Shown here: piece after piece, positions 1 through 9,517 of the stretch
How positions within the stretch are numbered: position 1 is the stretch's first letter
How the letters are laid out: each line of letters begins with the position of its first letter
NCBI GenBank assembly: GCA_046259385.1
Contig: JBJYWI010000232.1
Span: forward strand, 1-34,968
Origin: CAVWDI01 sp046259385
GTDB taxonomy: Bacteria; Chloroflexota; Anaerolineae; Anaerolineales; UBA4823
Direction: 5' to 3'
Length of the DNA: 34,968 nucleotides
Program-made: the position numbers and the translations under genes
The notes under the pieces: generated by a model
What the model was told of the DNA's origin: nothing
Database searches by the model: none
Seen by the model: only the letters and a program-made list of their open reading frames with translations

Positions 1-142
1 CGCATATATCACCGGTATCACGGCTGGATGAAACCGCGGCGGCAAGGAATCCCCGCTTGTGCTACAAGGGTTAAGAAACCAGGTTAGTCTATCTCATTGA
101 TTCTGAAGCAGTTGAAAGGGCGCCTGTTCAAAGCCGCCCTTT
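1..142. other. Left edge, no assignable gene
   Basis: Short open stretches reach the left edge in all three plus frames, but none is long enough to identify. Any of them could be the tail of a gene outside the window. The only clear structure is the hairpin behind the DUF423 gene. Confidence 0.4.
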
Positions 143-143
143 T
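113..143 (-). terminator. Hairpin directly after the DUF423 stop
   Basis: AAAGGGCG (115-122) pairs perfectly with CGCCCTTT (135-142) around a 12-base loop. On the minus strand it starts right after the TGA stop of the DUF423 gene. The T-tract after the stem is short, so the terminator is plausible but weak. Confidence 0.5.
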
Positions 144-517
144 CAGCGCGCCTGCCAGGCTGCGAGCAGCAGCATCAACCAGCCAAGCGCGAAGGCGACC
201 CCTCCGAAAGGAGTTACAGCGCCTAGCCAGCTGATACCGGTTATTGACAGGACATACAGGCTGCCCGAAAAGAGCAGGATACCTGCGAAAAAAAGCCAGC
301 CACCGATCTGAAGGTATTTTGCTGGCGCGGGGAAATAAGCGAGCGCCAGAGCGACTGCAAGCAAAGCCAACGAGTGGTATATCTGGTAGCGGACCGCAAT
401 CTCGAAGTTGGCGAGCCGGTCGGGTGTCAGCCTATCCGCCAGCCCGTGGGCTCCAAATGCGCCCAGTATAACCGCCAGACCGCCCAAAAAAGAGCCAAGG
501 GCGAAAAAGAGAGTCAA
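143..517 (-). CDS. DUF423 family small membrane protein
   Basis: This 124-residue hydrophobic protein has about four predicted membrane segments. It carries the family signature near its N-terminus, GAFGAHGL at about residues 19-26, followed by an RYQIYHSLALL helix typical of DUF423 (YgdD-like) proteins. Length matches the family. The start is a TTG preceded by GAGG at suitable spacing. The gene lies 3 bases behind degV on the same strand, so the two are almost certainly co-transcribed. The molecular role of DUF423 is not established; it is an inner-membrane protein. The identification is firm, the function unknown. Confidence 0.85.
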   Translation of the reverse strand: MTLFFALGSFLGGLAVILGAFGAHGLADRLTPDRLANFEIAVRYQIYHSLALLAVALALAYFPAPAKYLQIGGWLFFAGILLFSGSLYVLSITGISWLGAVTPFGGVAFALGWLMLLLAAWQAR

Positions 518-520
518 TTT

Positions 521-1369
521 TCAGACCTCAGCGTAAATGGCAATCCCAACCGTACCGGGTCCGACATGGACACCGATTACGGGACTGAGGTCGTAGATTT
601 CAAGGTATTTACAGTCAACTGCTTCTGCGAGCTGGCTCTTAAATTCTTCGGCGTCGGCGAGAGCGTCGGCATGGATGATGCCGATATGCACAGGCCTGCC
701 AGCGGCTTCCTGAACTGCAAGATCAACCAGCCTGGCGAGTGCTTTTTTCTTGGTTCGGACCTGTTCGAGCGCTTCTATTTTGCCATCGTCATCCAGGTAG
801 AGGATCGGCTTGATGTTCAGGGCGGAGCCCAGAAAGCGTCTGCCCCCGCCGATACGCCCGCCCTTGTGCAGGTATTCGAGCGTGTCAACCATGAAGTAAA
901 ACCTGACCCGGCTGGATACATCCTCTGCGACAGCTTTAACTTCCGCCAGGCTCTTCCCTTCCTGGATTGCCTTGACCACCGCGATTACAACCAGTGCAAG
1001 ACCGGCGGCAGTCTCCTTGGTGTCGACAACTTCTAAGGGCACTTCCGTAAATTCAGACTGGGCCGAAGTGGCGGAATCGAACGTGCCGCTGATTCCAGAT
1101 GAAATAATCGGGGCAATAATCGCCTCGCATCCCGGGGCGATTTCCTGGTATGCGTTCAGGAATTCCTGCATGGAAGGCTGGGAAGTTTTCGGTATCTCGT
1201 CCGATTTTATTAAGCGGGCATAGAACTGCGCTGGGGTAATATCAACCCCGTCTTTTGAGGTTTCCTCACCCCAGTGGATATTTAATGGAACAACCTTTAT
1301 TCCATGGTTATTTATAAATTCCAGGGAAAGATTCGCGGTGCTGTCAGTTACGATTTTAATTTCCGGCAT
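521..1369 (-). CDS. DegV family fatty-acid-binding protein
   Basis: The 282-residue protein has the full DegV/FakB layout: an N-terminal TDSTANL motif, SSGISGTFDSA at about residue 90, VDTKETAAG, the RVRFYFMVDTLEYLHKGGRIGG region, and a C-terminal VIGVHVGPGTVGIA block. These residues form the lipid-binding pocket of proteins that hold an acyl chain. In Firmicutes the FakB type presents exogenous fatty acids to the FakA kinase for phosphorylation. No fakA-like gene is visible here, so its partner must lie elsewhere. The ATG follows a GGAGG site about 6 bases upstream. It precedes the DUF423 gene by 3 bases. Length is normal for the family and nothing is broken. Confidence 0.93.
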   Translation of the reverse strand: MPEIKIVTDSTANLSLEFINNHGIKVVPLNIHWGEETSKDGVDITPAQFYARLIKSDEIPKTSQPSMQEFLNAYQEIAPGCEAIIAPIISSGISGTFDSATSAQSEFTEVPLEVVDTKETAAGLALVVIAVVKAIQEGKSLAEVKAVAEDVSSRVRFYFMVDTLEYLHKGGRIGGGRRFLGSALNIKPILYLDDDGKIEALEQVRTKKKALARLVDLAVQEAAGRPVHIGIIHADALADAEEFKSQLAEAVDCKYLEIYDLSPVIGVHVGPGTVGIAIYAEV

Positions 1370-1451
1370 TTTCCACCTCCATATTCAATTTAACCCTTAT
1401 CCGATATAAAGGTTTTAAAAATTCAACAATTGAAAAGAATAATTGGAGCTG

Positions 1452-1457
1452 ATTATA
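1452..1457 (-). promoter_or_regulatory. Possible -10 box for degV
   Basis: A consensus TATAAT reads on the minus strand about 85 bases upstream of the degV start codon. The -35 region at the right spacing is poor, so this is a weak promoter call. Confidence 0.3.
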
Positions 1458-1555
1458 CACCGGAGATAACTACTTTTTACACTAAGAAAAACCCATAGCA
1501 AAACAATCTGAATTGAGCCTCTGCAATCCAACGTTTGCAGAAACGAGATATTTAT

Positions 1556-1807
1556 TTATTCACCTTCTGAAACTTAGTTGATCTCATCAGCCACAAATCC
1601 ATGCGCTTCCCGGTGGATTTTTTCAGCTGCTTCTTTGCAGGGTGCTTCGACGAGACAGAAGACGGTACCTTCTTTATCGTTTTGCCAGTACTTGCGGTAT
1701 TTGACCTCACATTTTTCTTGGGCTTTGAGGTCCTTTCTATAAGCCTCCCCAACTGCTTCGGGAGTTCAACCATCCACATCTCTGTGAATATCTAAAAAAG
1801 TTGGCAT
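1556..1807 (-). pseudogene. Decayed DUF4242 (nickel-binding-like) gene
   Basis: Reading from an ATG at 1807, preceded by AAAGGAGG at 9 bases, gives a recognisable DUF4242 protein of 82 residues. It includes the conserved run VKYRKYW and the FCLVEAP and HREAHG motifs. The frame is interrupted by TGA at 1766-1768 (codon 14) and TAA at 1574-1576 (codon 78), with no frameshift. The second stop sits where the family usually has an acidic residue (ADEI-N-x-VSEG). The TGA position is not a conserved cysteine, and a second, different stop is present, so recoding is unlikely. The strong ribosome-binding site suggests the gene died recently. Confidence 0.75.
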
Positions 1808-1920
1808 TGTGAGTTACCTCCTTTGTTACCAAATTCCAAATAATGGTAAAGAATCTATTCGCCCTCGCCGGAAAGGGGATTTCACACCTTGATTGACTTT
1901 TGTTTGTGATTTTACTGTTA

Positions 1921-3345
1921 TCAAATACCCGGGATGTTCATCTCTCTGCTTAATGGCAACCACACCTCAAAACGAGTTTTTCCGGGCTGTGATTCAACCT
2001 CAATCCTGCCGCGGTGTTTTTGGGTGATGATGTTGTGGGAAATATTCAAGCCCAGGCCTGTACCCTGACCGACCGGCTTGGTTGTGTAGAAGGGGTCGAA
2101 GATTTTTGATTGGATATCGCCTGGGATGCCAGGGCCGGTGTCTTCGACTGCGACCAATACCCAATCCCCCTCAAGGCGGGTTATAAGGCGAATCTCACCA
2201 CTTTCATTCAATGCCTCAATTGCATTTTCGATCAGGTTCGTCCAGACCTGGTTCAATTCACTGCCGTACGCTTCAATTTTTGGGAGGCTTTTTTCGTAAT
2301 CGCGTTTGACTGCGATCCCATTTAGCTTACTCTTCAGGATGGTGAGAGTGCTGTCCAATCCGGTATTGATATCCACACTCTGAACCGGCGCCTGATCGAG
2401 GAAAGTGTATACTTTCAGGGCGTTTACGATGTCCGAGATGCGTCCGGTCGTCCTGGATATGTCAGTTGAGATACGGTAGATCTCGCAGGTGCAGTTCAAC
2501 CATTGAATCACCGCGGGGAACTGCGATCGGTCGTATACGGAAAATTTGCCCTCAAGTTCTGATTCATCCAGCCCCAGTTTGACCAGTTTCGGCGCAACAT
2601 CCCATGAATTGTCAACTGACCTTGATCCCAGCCATTCTTCAAGTTCCGCCTCCAGATCGCTGCGGGTCATAGGGTCGATATTGATGGGGTTCCTGACTTT
2701 TTCCGCTGCCATGCTGTCAAGCTCTAGCAGGCGGTTTAATTGCTCGTCTTTGAGGTTTTTCTCAATGAGCTGAACATATGCCTGCAGCAGTTCTGGAAGG
2801 ATCAGGGCGATATTCTTGGCACCCCGGCTGGCTGCCGCGCTTGGGTTGTTCAATTCGTGAGCCATGCCGGCGCTCAAACGGCCAATTGTCGCCAGCTTTT
2901 CATTCTGGCGGAGGGTCATTTCCTGTTCGAGATAGGCTTTTTCAAGATCACGGAGCCTTTTCTTCTGGAGGCTGGCTCCAAGGCGCGCCCGCAGCAGGAC
3001 CGGATCAAAAGATTTTGGCAGATAGTCCTCCGCTCCCATTTCAATGCAGCGTACTGCGCTTTCCGTTTCATCCAGCGCGGAGATGACAATTACCGGTATA
3101 TCGCGCAGGTTCGGGTCGCATTTAATTTTCTCCAGTACCTGAAAACCGTCCATCTCCGGCATGATAATATCGAGCAGTACGACATCAAAAACATCCTGGT
3201 TGAGCATATCAAGAGCTTGCTGGCCGCCCTCCGCCAATCCAACGACGTAGCCCTGGTTTTCAAGGCTGCGGGAGAGTTTTATGCGGTTCATCCGATTGTC
3301 GTCTACCACCAGAATGCGACCTGTTCCTTCTGCCATAAAAAACAC
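1921..3345 (-). CDS. Receiver-histidine kinase (REC-HisKA-HATPase)
   Basis: This is a 474-residue soluble protein. Residues 10-125 are a receiver domain with the acidic pair D15/D16, phosphoacceptor D59 (LLDIIMPEMDG) and lysine in LPKSFDP. A short coiled linker leads to a HisKA-like dimerisation helix with phosphoacceptor histidine in GMAHELNNP near residue 160. The C-terminus is an HATPase with N-box NLIENAIEA, G1 DTGPGIP and G2 GQGTGLGL. An N-terminal receiver before a kinase suggests that phosphorylation by another kinase tunes its activity. The start may be GTG at 3345 or ATG at 3336. It follows the large hybrid kinase by 58 bases, so the two probably form one phosphorelay. There is no DNA-binding domain. 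Confidence 0.9.
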   Translation of the reverse strand: MFFMAEGTGRILVVDDNRMNRIKLSRSLENQGYVVGLAEGGQQALDMLNQDVFDVVLLDIIMPEMDGFQVLEKIKCDPNLRDIPVIVISALDETESAVRCIEMGAEDYLPKSFDPVLLRARLGASLQKKRLRDLEKAYLEQEMTLRQNEKLATIGRLSAGMAHELNNPSAAASRGAKNIALILPELLQAYVQLIEKNLKDEQLNRLLELDSMAAEKVRNPINIDPMTRSDLEAELEEWLGSRSVDNSWDVAPKLVKLGLDESELEGKFSVYDRSQFPAVIQWLNCTCEIYRISTDISRTTGRISDIVNALKVYTFLDQAPVQSVDINTGLDSTLTILKSKLNGIAVKRDYEKSLPKIEAYGSELNQVWTNLIENAIEALNESGEIRLITRLEGDWVLVAVEDTGPGIPGDIQSKIFDPFYTTKPVGQGTGLGLNISHNIITQKHRGRIEVESQPGKTRFEVWLPLSREMNIPGI

Positions 3346-3403
3346 TTTCTCCTCTTAATAACCAACCAATCCGGCAAATCTTTATTTGCGATAATCGCTG
3401 TTT

Positions 3404-6331
3404 TTAAAGAGCGCCTTTTTCCAGTATTGATTTTAGGGCGCTTTCCACTAAAGCGTATTCGTTGGTGATCTGTTCAGCCAGTCCTGAGGCGCCGTTCAAG
3501 CTTCCTGACCTGGCTGAGATTTCGAGCTCCCTGCACAGTTCGGTAAAACGCGCCGCGCCGTAATCGGCGCCGTTTGATTTAAGGCTGTGCGCCAGGCGAT
3601 GCACTTCGGGGAGGTTTTCTTTTTCGACCGCCTGGTTCAATTCATGGATCAGTTGTGGCGCATCTTCTAGAAATGTCTCGATCAGTTCCTCCAGAAATTC
3701 AAACTCGCCTCCCAGGTTTGACATCAAACGATTCAGACCTTCAGGGTCGAGCACATCATTGGCTGAAGGCAGGCTGGCGCGGGTTGAACCTGGTGAGGCA
3801 CCTGGTTTTCCATCTCTTGAAACCGGACCCGCGGTTGATTTTTCGACCTCGTCGCTGTTCAGGGGAATAACCAGGCTTAATGCTTTTACCAATTCTTCAA
3901 TCCGGATCGGTTTGCTGACATAATCGTCCATCCCGGCTTCAAGGCACATCTCTCGGTCGCCCTGCATGGCGTTGGCGGTCATAGCGATCACACGCGGCTG
4001 GCGCTCGTCCGGGAGCTCAACCCGAAGCCGGCGAGTCGCTTCAAGACCGTCCATTTCTGGCATCTGGACATCCATAAGCACGACATCGTAGACCTGGCGC
4101 TTTAGCGCTTGAAGCGCTTCAAACCCGTTTCCTGCCAGGTCAGCGCTGTAGCCAAGCCGTTTAAGGATCAGGGTCGCCAGTTTCTGGTTGTTGGCGTTGT
4201 CTTCCGCCAGTAGGATGCGCAAGGGTGAGTGTTTTCCCATCCCGGCATCGAATTTTGGTTCATCTTGTTCTTTCCTGCGCATCACCCTGGTAGGTTTGCC
4301 GGTGATGATTCCAACTATAGTATCAAAAAGCGAGGAGGGTTTGATAGGCTTGTTGAGGAAAGCCGCGAAATCACCGGCTTCCTGATTGACTTCCCGTCTT
4401 CCCAGACTGGTCAGCATGATAAGCGGCAGCTTGGAGGCGGGTGTTGAGAGATCCCTGATTTCACTCGCCAGTTTCAGACCATCCATCTCCGGCATCTGCA
4501 TATCCAGGACTGCAACATCAAATTGGCCTCCGTTTTTAATCAATTCAAGCGCCTCAAATGGGGAGCTGGTTGTATGCGGTATCATCTGCCACATTTCGAG
4601 CTGGCGTTTGAGGATGCGCCGATTGGTTGCGTTATCGTCCACCACCAGAACACTGCGGCCTTCCAGGATGGGCTGGATTTCGTCCAGGTAAGCTCGCTCC
4701 GGTGCAGGGGCAGGTTTAGCCCGGATCGTAAAATGAAAGGTCGAACCTACCCCGAGCTCACTCTCGACCCACATGGTGCCGCCCATCAGTTCACTCAAAC
4801 GGCGGCTGATGGCAAGTCCAAGACCGGTGCCTCCGAAACGCCTGGTTGTGGAGGCGTCTACTTGGCTGAAAGAATGGAACAGGCGGTCCATCCGGTCGCG
4901 GGGGATGCCTATACCGGAGTCTTTGATAGTGAAATGCAGGGTGGATGATTCAAGGTCTTTATCCTGGACCGGGCTGGAGAACTCCTGAAGGGAGGCGGAT
5001 AGCAGCACCTCCCCTTTTTCGGTGAATTTGACCGCATTGCTGAGCAGATTGACCATGATCTGCCGCAGGCGGGTTACGTCCCCTTTGATGGCTTCTGGGA
5101 CCGGCTTGTGGATGATATACGCCAGGTCGAGACCTTTTTTGGCAGCTGAAGGCGCCAGCAAATCCAGGGCACTTTCAATACATTCGCGCAGGTCAAATGG
5201 CTGGTACTCAAGTTCCAGGCGGTCGGCTTCAATTTTTGAGAAATCGAGGATGTCGTTGATAATCGTCAGCAGTGCTTCTCCGCTCTGGCGGACGGTTTCG
5301 ACATAATCACGCTGCTCGTCATCCAGTTCCGTTTCTCTCAGCAGGCTGGTCATGCCGATGATAGCGTTCATCGGCGTGCGGATTTCGTGGCTCATGTTCG
5401 CCAGGAATGCGCTTTTTGCCTCATTAGCGGCTTCAGCTGTCTTACGCGCCTGCTGGGCTTCGGTGAACAGCATGGCATTATCCAGTGCCAGCGAGGCCAG
5501 TTCCGCGAAGCGGTTAAGAAGTTCCATCTCGGCATCTTCGAACCTTCGGCCTGAATCGGCGTGAAAAGCCATACCGATTGTCCCGATCACATCCTCGCCG
5601 GATATCAGCGGAGCGGCTGCAACCGCTTTGATTTCCAGTTCCGAGATTCGGAGGTGGCGGTGCTCCCAGGAGCGGTAATCAGCCACCATGGTTGCTTCAC
5701 CTGTCTCCCAGACCCTCCCGGATACCCCTTCACCGGGCTGAAGGCGCACCCCAATTGTCTCGGCAAAAGCGCCTATGCCGACTTTTTGTTCCAGTTCATC
5801 CCCGTCCATCAGGAAAACAAAGCCGTGCATGGTCCCTAAAAGCCCCCCGGCCCTGGTCACAATATCCCCCAGCAGTTCATTAATATCGAGCCTGCTCATC
5901 AGTCCCAGGGTTGTCGCGTTGAGTGCAGCCAGGTATTCATTCTGGCGCTGAAGCAGTTCTTGGGCTTTTTTGCGCTCGGAGATGTCGATAATGAAGCAGC
6001 GGATGCGGTCGCTGTCCGGCACAAGGTGGATCACCTGCTGGTACCAGGTGTTATCCAGTTTAATCTCACGCATTTCCGAGAACCTGTTTTCGCTTCGCAG
6101 GGTTTTAACGATCGAATCCAGGTCCTGCAGCAGGATGGTATCAAAAATAATCTCACAGCAGTTTGGGAACATCTTGTTAGCAGCCGGATTGACGTAAGTG
6201 ACATTTTTATCAAGGTCAACTTCGATGATGGCAGCCGGATTAAGTTCTGGGAATGAGCCCAGGCGGGCGATCTCTCGCCTTGCGTTCTCGAGTTCTAATT
6301 CCAGTTTTCTAATTTCAGAATCATTTGTCAT
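3404..6331 (-). CDS. Hybrid sensor kinase PAS-GAF-HisKA-HATPase-REC-REC-HPt
   Basis: A 975-residue cytoplasmic hybrid kinase with no membrane segment. Domains in order: PAS at about 20-125 ending in ISERKKA, GAF at about 140-295, HisKA with phosphoacceptor H315 in MSHEIRTP, HATPase with GTGLGLAIS, first receiver around 565-690 (LDMQMPEMDG), second receiver around 720-840 (LMDVQMPEMDG), and a C-terminal HPt domain with H915 in RLAHSLKSNG. It resembles BarA/GacS/EvgS-type kinases but is fully soluble and has two receivers. It carries a complete internal relay, and its HPt domain could pass phosphate to the receiver-kinase encoded next downstream. The signal, probably small or redox-related through PAS and GAF, cannot be read from the sequence. 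Confidence 0.93.
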   Translation of the reverse strand: MTNDSEIRKLELELENARREIARLGSFPELNPAAIIEVDLDKNVTYVNPAANKMFPNCCEIIFDTILLQDLDSIVKTLRSENRFSEMREIKLDNTWYQQVIHLVPDSDRIRCFIIDISERKKAQELLQRQNEYLAALNATTLGLMSRLDINELLGDIVTRAGGLLGTMHGFVFLMDGDELEQKVGIGAFAETIGVRLQPGEGVSGRVWETGEATMVADYRSWEHRHLRISELEIKAVAAAPLISGEDVIGTIGMAFHADSGRRFEDAEMELLNRFAELASLALDNAMLFTEAQQARKTAEAANEAKSAFLANMSHEIRTPMNAIIGMTSLLRETELDDEQRDYVETVRQSGEALLTIINDILDFSKIEADRLELEYQPFDLRECIESALDLLAPSAAKKGLDLAYIIHKPVPEAIKGDVTRLRQIMVNLLSNAVKFTEKGEVLLSASLQEFSSPVQDKDLESSTLHFTIKDSGIGIPRDRMDRLFHSFSQVDASTTRRFGGTGLGLAISRRLSELMGGTMWVESELGVGSTFHFTIRAKPAPAPERAYLDEIQPILEGRSVLVVDDNATNRRILKRQLEMWQMIPHTTSSPFEALELIKNGGQFDVAVLDMQMPEMDGLKLASEIRDLSTPASKLPLIMLTSLGRREVNQEAGDFAAFLNKPIKPSSLFDTIVGIITGKPTRVMRRKEQDEPKFDAGMGKHSPLRILLAEDNANNQKLATLILKRLGYSADLAGNGFEALQALKRQVYDVVLMDVQMPEMDGLEATRRLRVELPDERQPRVIAMTANAMQGDREMCLEAGMDDYVSKPIRIEELVKALSLVIPLNSDEVEKSTAGPVSRDGKPGASPGSTRASLPSANDVLDPEGLNRLMSNLGGEFEFLEELIETFLEDAPQLIHELNQAVEKENLPEVHRLAHSLKSNGADYGAARFTELCRELEISARSGSLNGASGLAEQITNEYALVESALKSILEKGAL

Positions 6332-6537
6332 ATTAATATCCAGTTGTTCAAATCATAAGAAACGCGCAGACGTAGGCAGGTGGTGAACTTTCCTTTGCTG
6401 GTGTAATAGCTGGCGCTAAGGGGACTATTTAGACTAAATTTGTCATGATAATTTTACAACAGAATCCCAATAAGTCAATATCAGCAGATAAATTTAATTT
6501 AAAAATTGGCTGCAGGAAAGAATAAAAGCAGTTAAAC

Positions 6538-6746
6538 CTACAGGGTCAGGGGCAGTATATTTCCTTCCGGATCTTTAATCCAGGTGACCCAGTCTCTGTT
6601 CGGATAAGTGGGAATACCCAGCTCGTCGCTGTTTAATCCCGGTTACTTTTCAAATTCAACCCCCTATTCTTTAAACCCTTAAAGGCTTTCCTGGATGTCA
6701 TCCACAGACCAGCCGAGGACGGTGTAACGGGCAGATTCGAATGACT
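6538..6746 (-). pseudogene. C-terminal relic of a VOC/glyoxalase-like protein
   Basis: On the minus strand one frame gives the second half of a vicinal-oxygen-chelate protein: a YTVLGWSVDDI strand-helix, then GVEFEK, then the hallmark RDWVTWIKDPEGNILPLTL ending at TAG 6538-6540. Three internal stops interrupt it, TAA at 6679-6681, TAG at 6664-6666 and TAA at 6643-6645, all in the same frame. The first half of the domain is missing: the similarity begins right beside the stop codon of the GH94 gene. It is a dead fragment, either a deletion product or a remnant of an ancient insertion. Confidence 0.7.
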
Positions 6747-6750
6747 CGGG

Positions 6751-9210
6751 TTACCCCGATTTTTTCTTTCCAATCTTAACCGTGACAGCAGCCTCTCCAG
6801 TTCCGGCTTCGGGCAGCGGGATAAGGTTCCCGTCGATTCTTTCACCATCCATCTCCAACAGGATTTCATTACCGGTGCCCATCCTTTCTACCCGGATGTT
6901 ATACCGGACTCCCCTGAAAACGCGCTGAATTTCGAATCCGTCCCAGTTTGAAGGGATAACCGGGGAGATGACCAACCCGTTGTAATCCGGACGGATTCCG
7001 AGTATCCATTGGGTTACAGCAACGAAATTCCAAGCCGCGGTGCCTGTCAGCCAGGAATTCTTGGCTTCTCCGGGAGTGAAGGCGTCCCTGCCGGCGATCA
7101 TCTGGGCATAAACATACGGCTCACAGCGGTGCAGCTCGCTGATCGCTTCCCGGGCGGATGGGTTTATGCGGGTGTAATAGTCGTGGGCCCGATCCCCGCG
7201 CCCGATCTGCGTTTCTGCAATCATTATCCAAGGGTTGTTGTGGCAGAACACGCCGGCGTTTTCTTTATAACCGGGAGGGTATGAGCTGATCTCGCCCAGC
7301 TGCAGATGGTAACTCTGGTAAGCAGGCTGGTTGAGCACGATCCCGTGGGGGGTCGCAAGGTGTTCTGCAACCGAGTCGAGCGCTTGCTCCGCCAGACCTT
7401 GCTCAATTCCGATGCCGCCTAAGACGCACATGCCCTGTGGTTCGATGAATATGCGCCCCTCTTGGTTATTTATGGAGCCTACTGGCTGACCGAAATCGTC
7501 GTAAGCCCGCCGGAACCATTCCCCGTCCCAGCCATGCTTGAGAGTGGTTTGTCCCATTTCGGCGGCAGCCTGGTTGTATTTAATTTCATCAGAAGCCTTC
7601 CCGACCTGACCGGCAAGCTGTGCCATCTCCCTGGCTGCCAGGCAAAACAACCCAGCGATGAATACCGACTCGGCTGTCTTGCCGTCGCGGGAGGTGGTGG
7701 TCTGGAAGGATTCCCCCGGCTGTTCCGAAAACGTGTTAAGGTTCAAACAGTCGTTCCAATCCGCCCTTCCGATCAAAGGCAGACCGTGTGGTCCCAGGCG
7801 GGCGAGAGTGTAGTCCAGGCAGTGCCTCAGGTGCTCGTAAAGCGATTTTTCGGTGCCCGGTTTATTCTCAAACGGAACCTGCTCTTCCAGTATTGAAAAG
7901 TCGCCGGTCTCCTTGATATATGCGGTAACCGCCAGTGGGAGCCAGAGCGGATCGTCATTGAAATTGCTGCCGACGGCGTCATTGCCGCGCTTGGTGAGCG
8001 GCTGGTACTGGTGGAAGGCGCCTCCATTCTCGAGCTGTGTAGCCGCCAGGTCCAGAATGCGCTGGCGAGCCCGGTCAGGCACCATGTGCACAAACCCCAG
8101 CAGGTCCTGGCAGGAATCGCGGAAACCCATCCCGCGCCCGACGCCTGATTCGAAGTAAGAAGCCGACCGGGAGAGGTTGAAGGTGACCATACACTGGTAC
8201 GGGTTCCAGATATTAACCAATCGGTCCGTGTGTAAGTCCGGCGTATCTGCCCTGAATTTTCCCAGCAAGCCCTCCCAATGCAGGTTTAAATCCTCAAAAG
8301 CCGCATCGACCTGGAGTGGATCGAGGAAGCGCTGGATAACCGGTTTGACTGTATGCTTGTTGAGTTTGTTGGAACCGGGCGGGTCAAATTTACCCTCCCT
8401 GGGATTTTCTCGATAGCCCAGCAGGAAGATGACCCGCCTGGTCTCGCCTGGAGAGAGAGGTATATTTATTTGCAGCGATCCGATCGGAGCCCAGCCGTGA
8501 GCGATTGAACCCGTGCAGGCGCCCCTTTCCACCACGATCGGATTTTCCCAACCCCGGTAGGGACCCAGAAAGTCCCCTCTCTGGGTGTCGTATCCGGCGG
8601 TAGGCTCGGAGCAGGCGTGATAGGCGAAATGATCGCGGCGCTCGCGGTATTCGGTTTTGTGATAGATTACACCGTCTTCAATTTCAACCTCACCAATGCT
8701 GAGGTTGCGCTGGAAATTGGTGGCGTCATCGCGGGCGTCCCACAGGGCAAATTCAAGGCAGGAAAAGATGTCGAGCTGAGCGGCTTCATCGCGCTGGTTG
8801 GAAAATACTGCATCCCAGACCTCCAAGTTCTCGCTAACCGGCACGAAATAGCGAATCTCAGTTTTGATACCTGTAAAAATTGAGCTTATGGTGGTATAGC
8901 CAAGCCCGTGCCGGCATGAATAGGAGTCCAGTTTCATGCGGGTAGGCTGCCAGGTCGGTGACCAGAACTGGCCGGTTTCCCTGTCGCGCAGGTAAAGATA
9001 ACGCCCACCGCTGTCAAGCGGCACGTTGTTGTAGCGGTAGCGGGTAATGCGCCGCAAGCTGGCGTCTTTATAAAACGAGTAACCTCCAGCGGTGTTCGAG
9101 ATCAGGGCGATATAGTCCTGGCTTCCCAGATAGTTGATCCAGGGCAACGGCGTATCCGGCCGGGTGATCACATACTCCCGGCGCTGGTCGTCAAAATATC
9201 CAAAACGCAT
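6751..9210 (-). CDS. GH94 family cellobiose phosphorylase-like enzyme
   Basis: The 819-residue protein has the GH94 architecture: an N-terminal beta-sandwich starting MRFGYFDDQRREYVI, a helical linker, and an (alpha/alpha)6 barrel with the GRADWNDCLNL motif (D484 and D487) that carries the general acid in cellobiose phosphorylase. GH94 enzymes split beta-linked disaccharides with phosphate, giving glucose-1-phosphate and a free sugar, which saves ATP. Length and the YNNVPLDSGGRYLYLRD start match cellobiose phosphorylases best, but laminaribiose or chitobiose as substrate cannot be excluded. There is no signal peptide, so it acts in the cytoplasm. AGGAGG lies just before the ATG. It has no transporter or glucosidase beside it. 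Confidence 0.9.
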   Translation of the reverse strand: MRFGYFDDQRREYVITRPDTPLPWINYLGSQDYIALISNTAGGYSFYKDASLRRITRYRYNNVPLDSGGRYLYLRDRETGQFWSPTWQPTRMKLDSYSCRHGLGYTTISSIFTGIKTEIRYFVPVSENLEVWDAVFSNQRDEAAQLDIFSCLEFALWDARDDATNFQRNLSIGEVEIEDGVIYHKTEYRERRDHFAYHACSEPTAGYDTQRGDFLGPYRGWENPIVVERGACTGSIAHGWAPIGSLQINIPLSPGETRRVIFLLGYRENPREGKFDPPGSNKLNKHTVKPVIQRFLDPLQVDAAFEDLNLHWEGLLGKFRADTPDLHTDRLVNIWNPYQCMVTFNLSRSASYFESGVGRGMGFRDSCQDLLGFVHMVPDRARQRILDLAATQLENGGAFHQYQPLTKRGNDAVGSNFNDDPLWLPLAVTAYIKETGDFSILEEQVPFENKPGTEKSLYEHLRHCLDYTLARLGPHGLPLIGRADWNDCLNLNTFSEQPGESFQTTTSRDGKTAESVFIAGLFCLAAREMAQLAGQVGKASDEIKYNQAAAEMGQTTLKHGWDGEWFRRAYDDFGQPVGSINNQEGRIFIEPQGMCVLGGIGIEQGLAEQALDSVAEHLATPHGIVLNQPAYQSYHLQLGEISSYPPGYKENAGVFCHNNPWIMIAETQIGRGDRAHDYYTRINPSAREAISELHRCEPYVYAQMIAGRDAFTPGEAKNSWLTGTAAWNFVAVTQWILGIRPDYNGLVISPVIPSNWDGFEIQRVFRGVRYNIRVERMGTGNEILLEMDGERIDGNLIPLPEAGTGEAAVTVKIGKKKSG

Positions 9211-9409
9211 AGCTCCTCCTGTGTGTTCGCCCGGATTATACTATGCTGTTTTTTGGGTTTTTGCAGAATCGCCATTCAAACCATCCGGCAAGGGTTACTT
9301 GTTCAACGACAGCTGCGAACCGCACTTAGATCCCTACAAGGAATTAATTTACGTGAATTTGGTTGCACACAGGGAAGACCCTGTTGGAAGATCTGAGAGA
9401 GAATAAATA

Positions 9410-9430
9410 TTGAAATATAAGTAATTTCAA
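9410..9430. repeat. Inverted repeat upstream of the ArsR gene
   Basis: TTGAAAT at 9410-9416 is matched by ATTTCAA at 9424-9430 around a 7-base spacer. It lies about 125 bases before the regulator start and could be a second operator or part of the promoter. No other copy was found nearby. Confidence 0.35.
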
Positions 9431-9517
9431 AGCGTACCGCCACTATTACAAATGTCGCCGGAACATATTACAAACTACGCTTCAAAAAGGGAAGTGCATA
9501 GAATATACTCAATGACC

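Noticed and set aside
374..1036. 220-codon open frame on the plus strand
   Set aside because: It lies antisense to degV and DUF423, which have clear family motifs.
1766..1768. In-frame TGA in the DUF4242 gene as selenocysteine
   Set aside because: The position is not a conserved cysteine, a second, different stop (TAA) interrupts the same frame, and the hairpin after it starts only a few bases away, too close for a bacterial SECIS.
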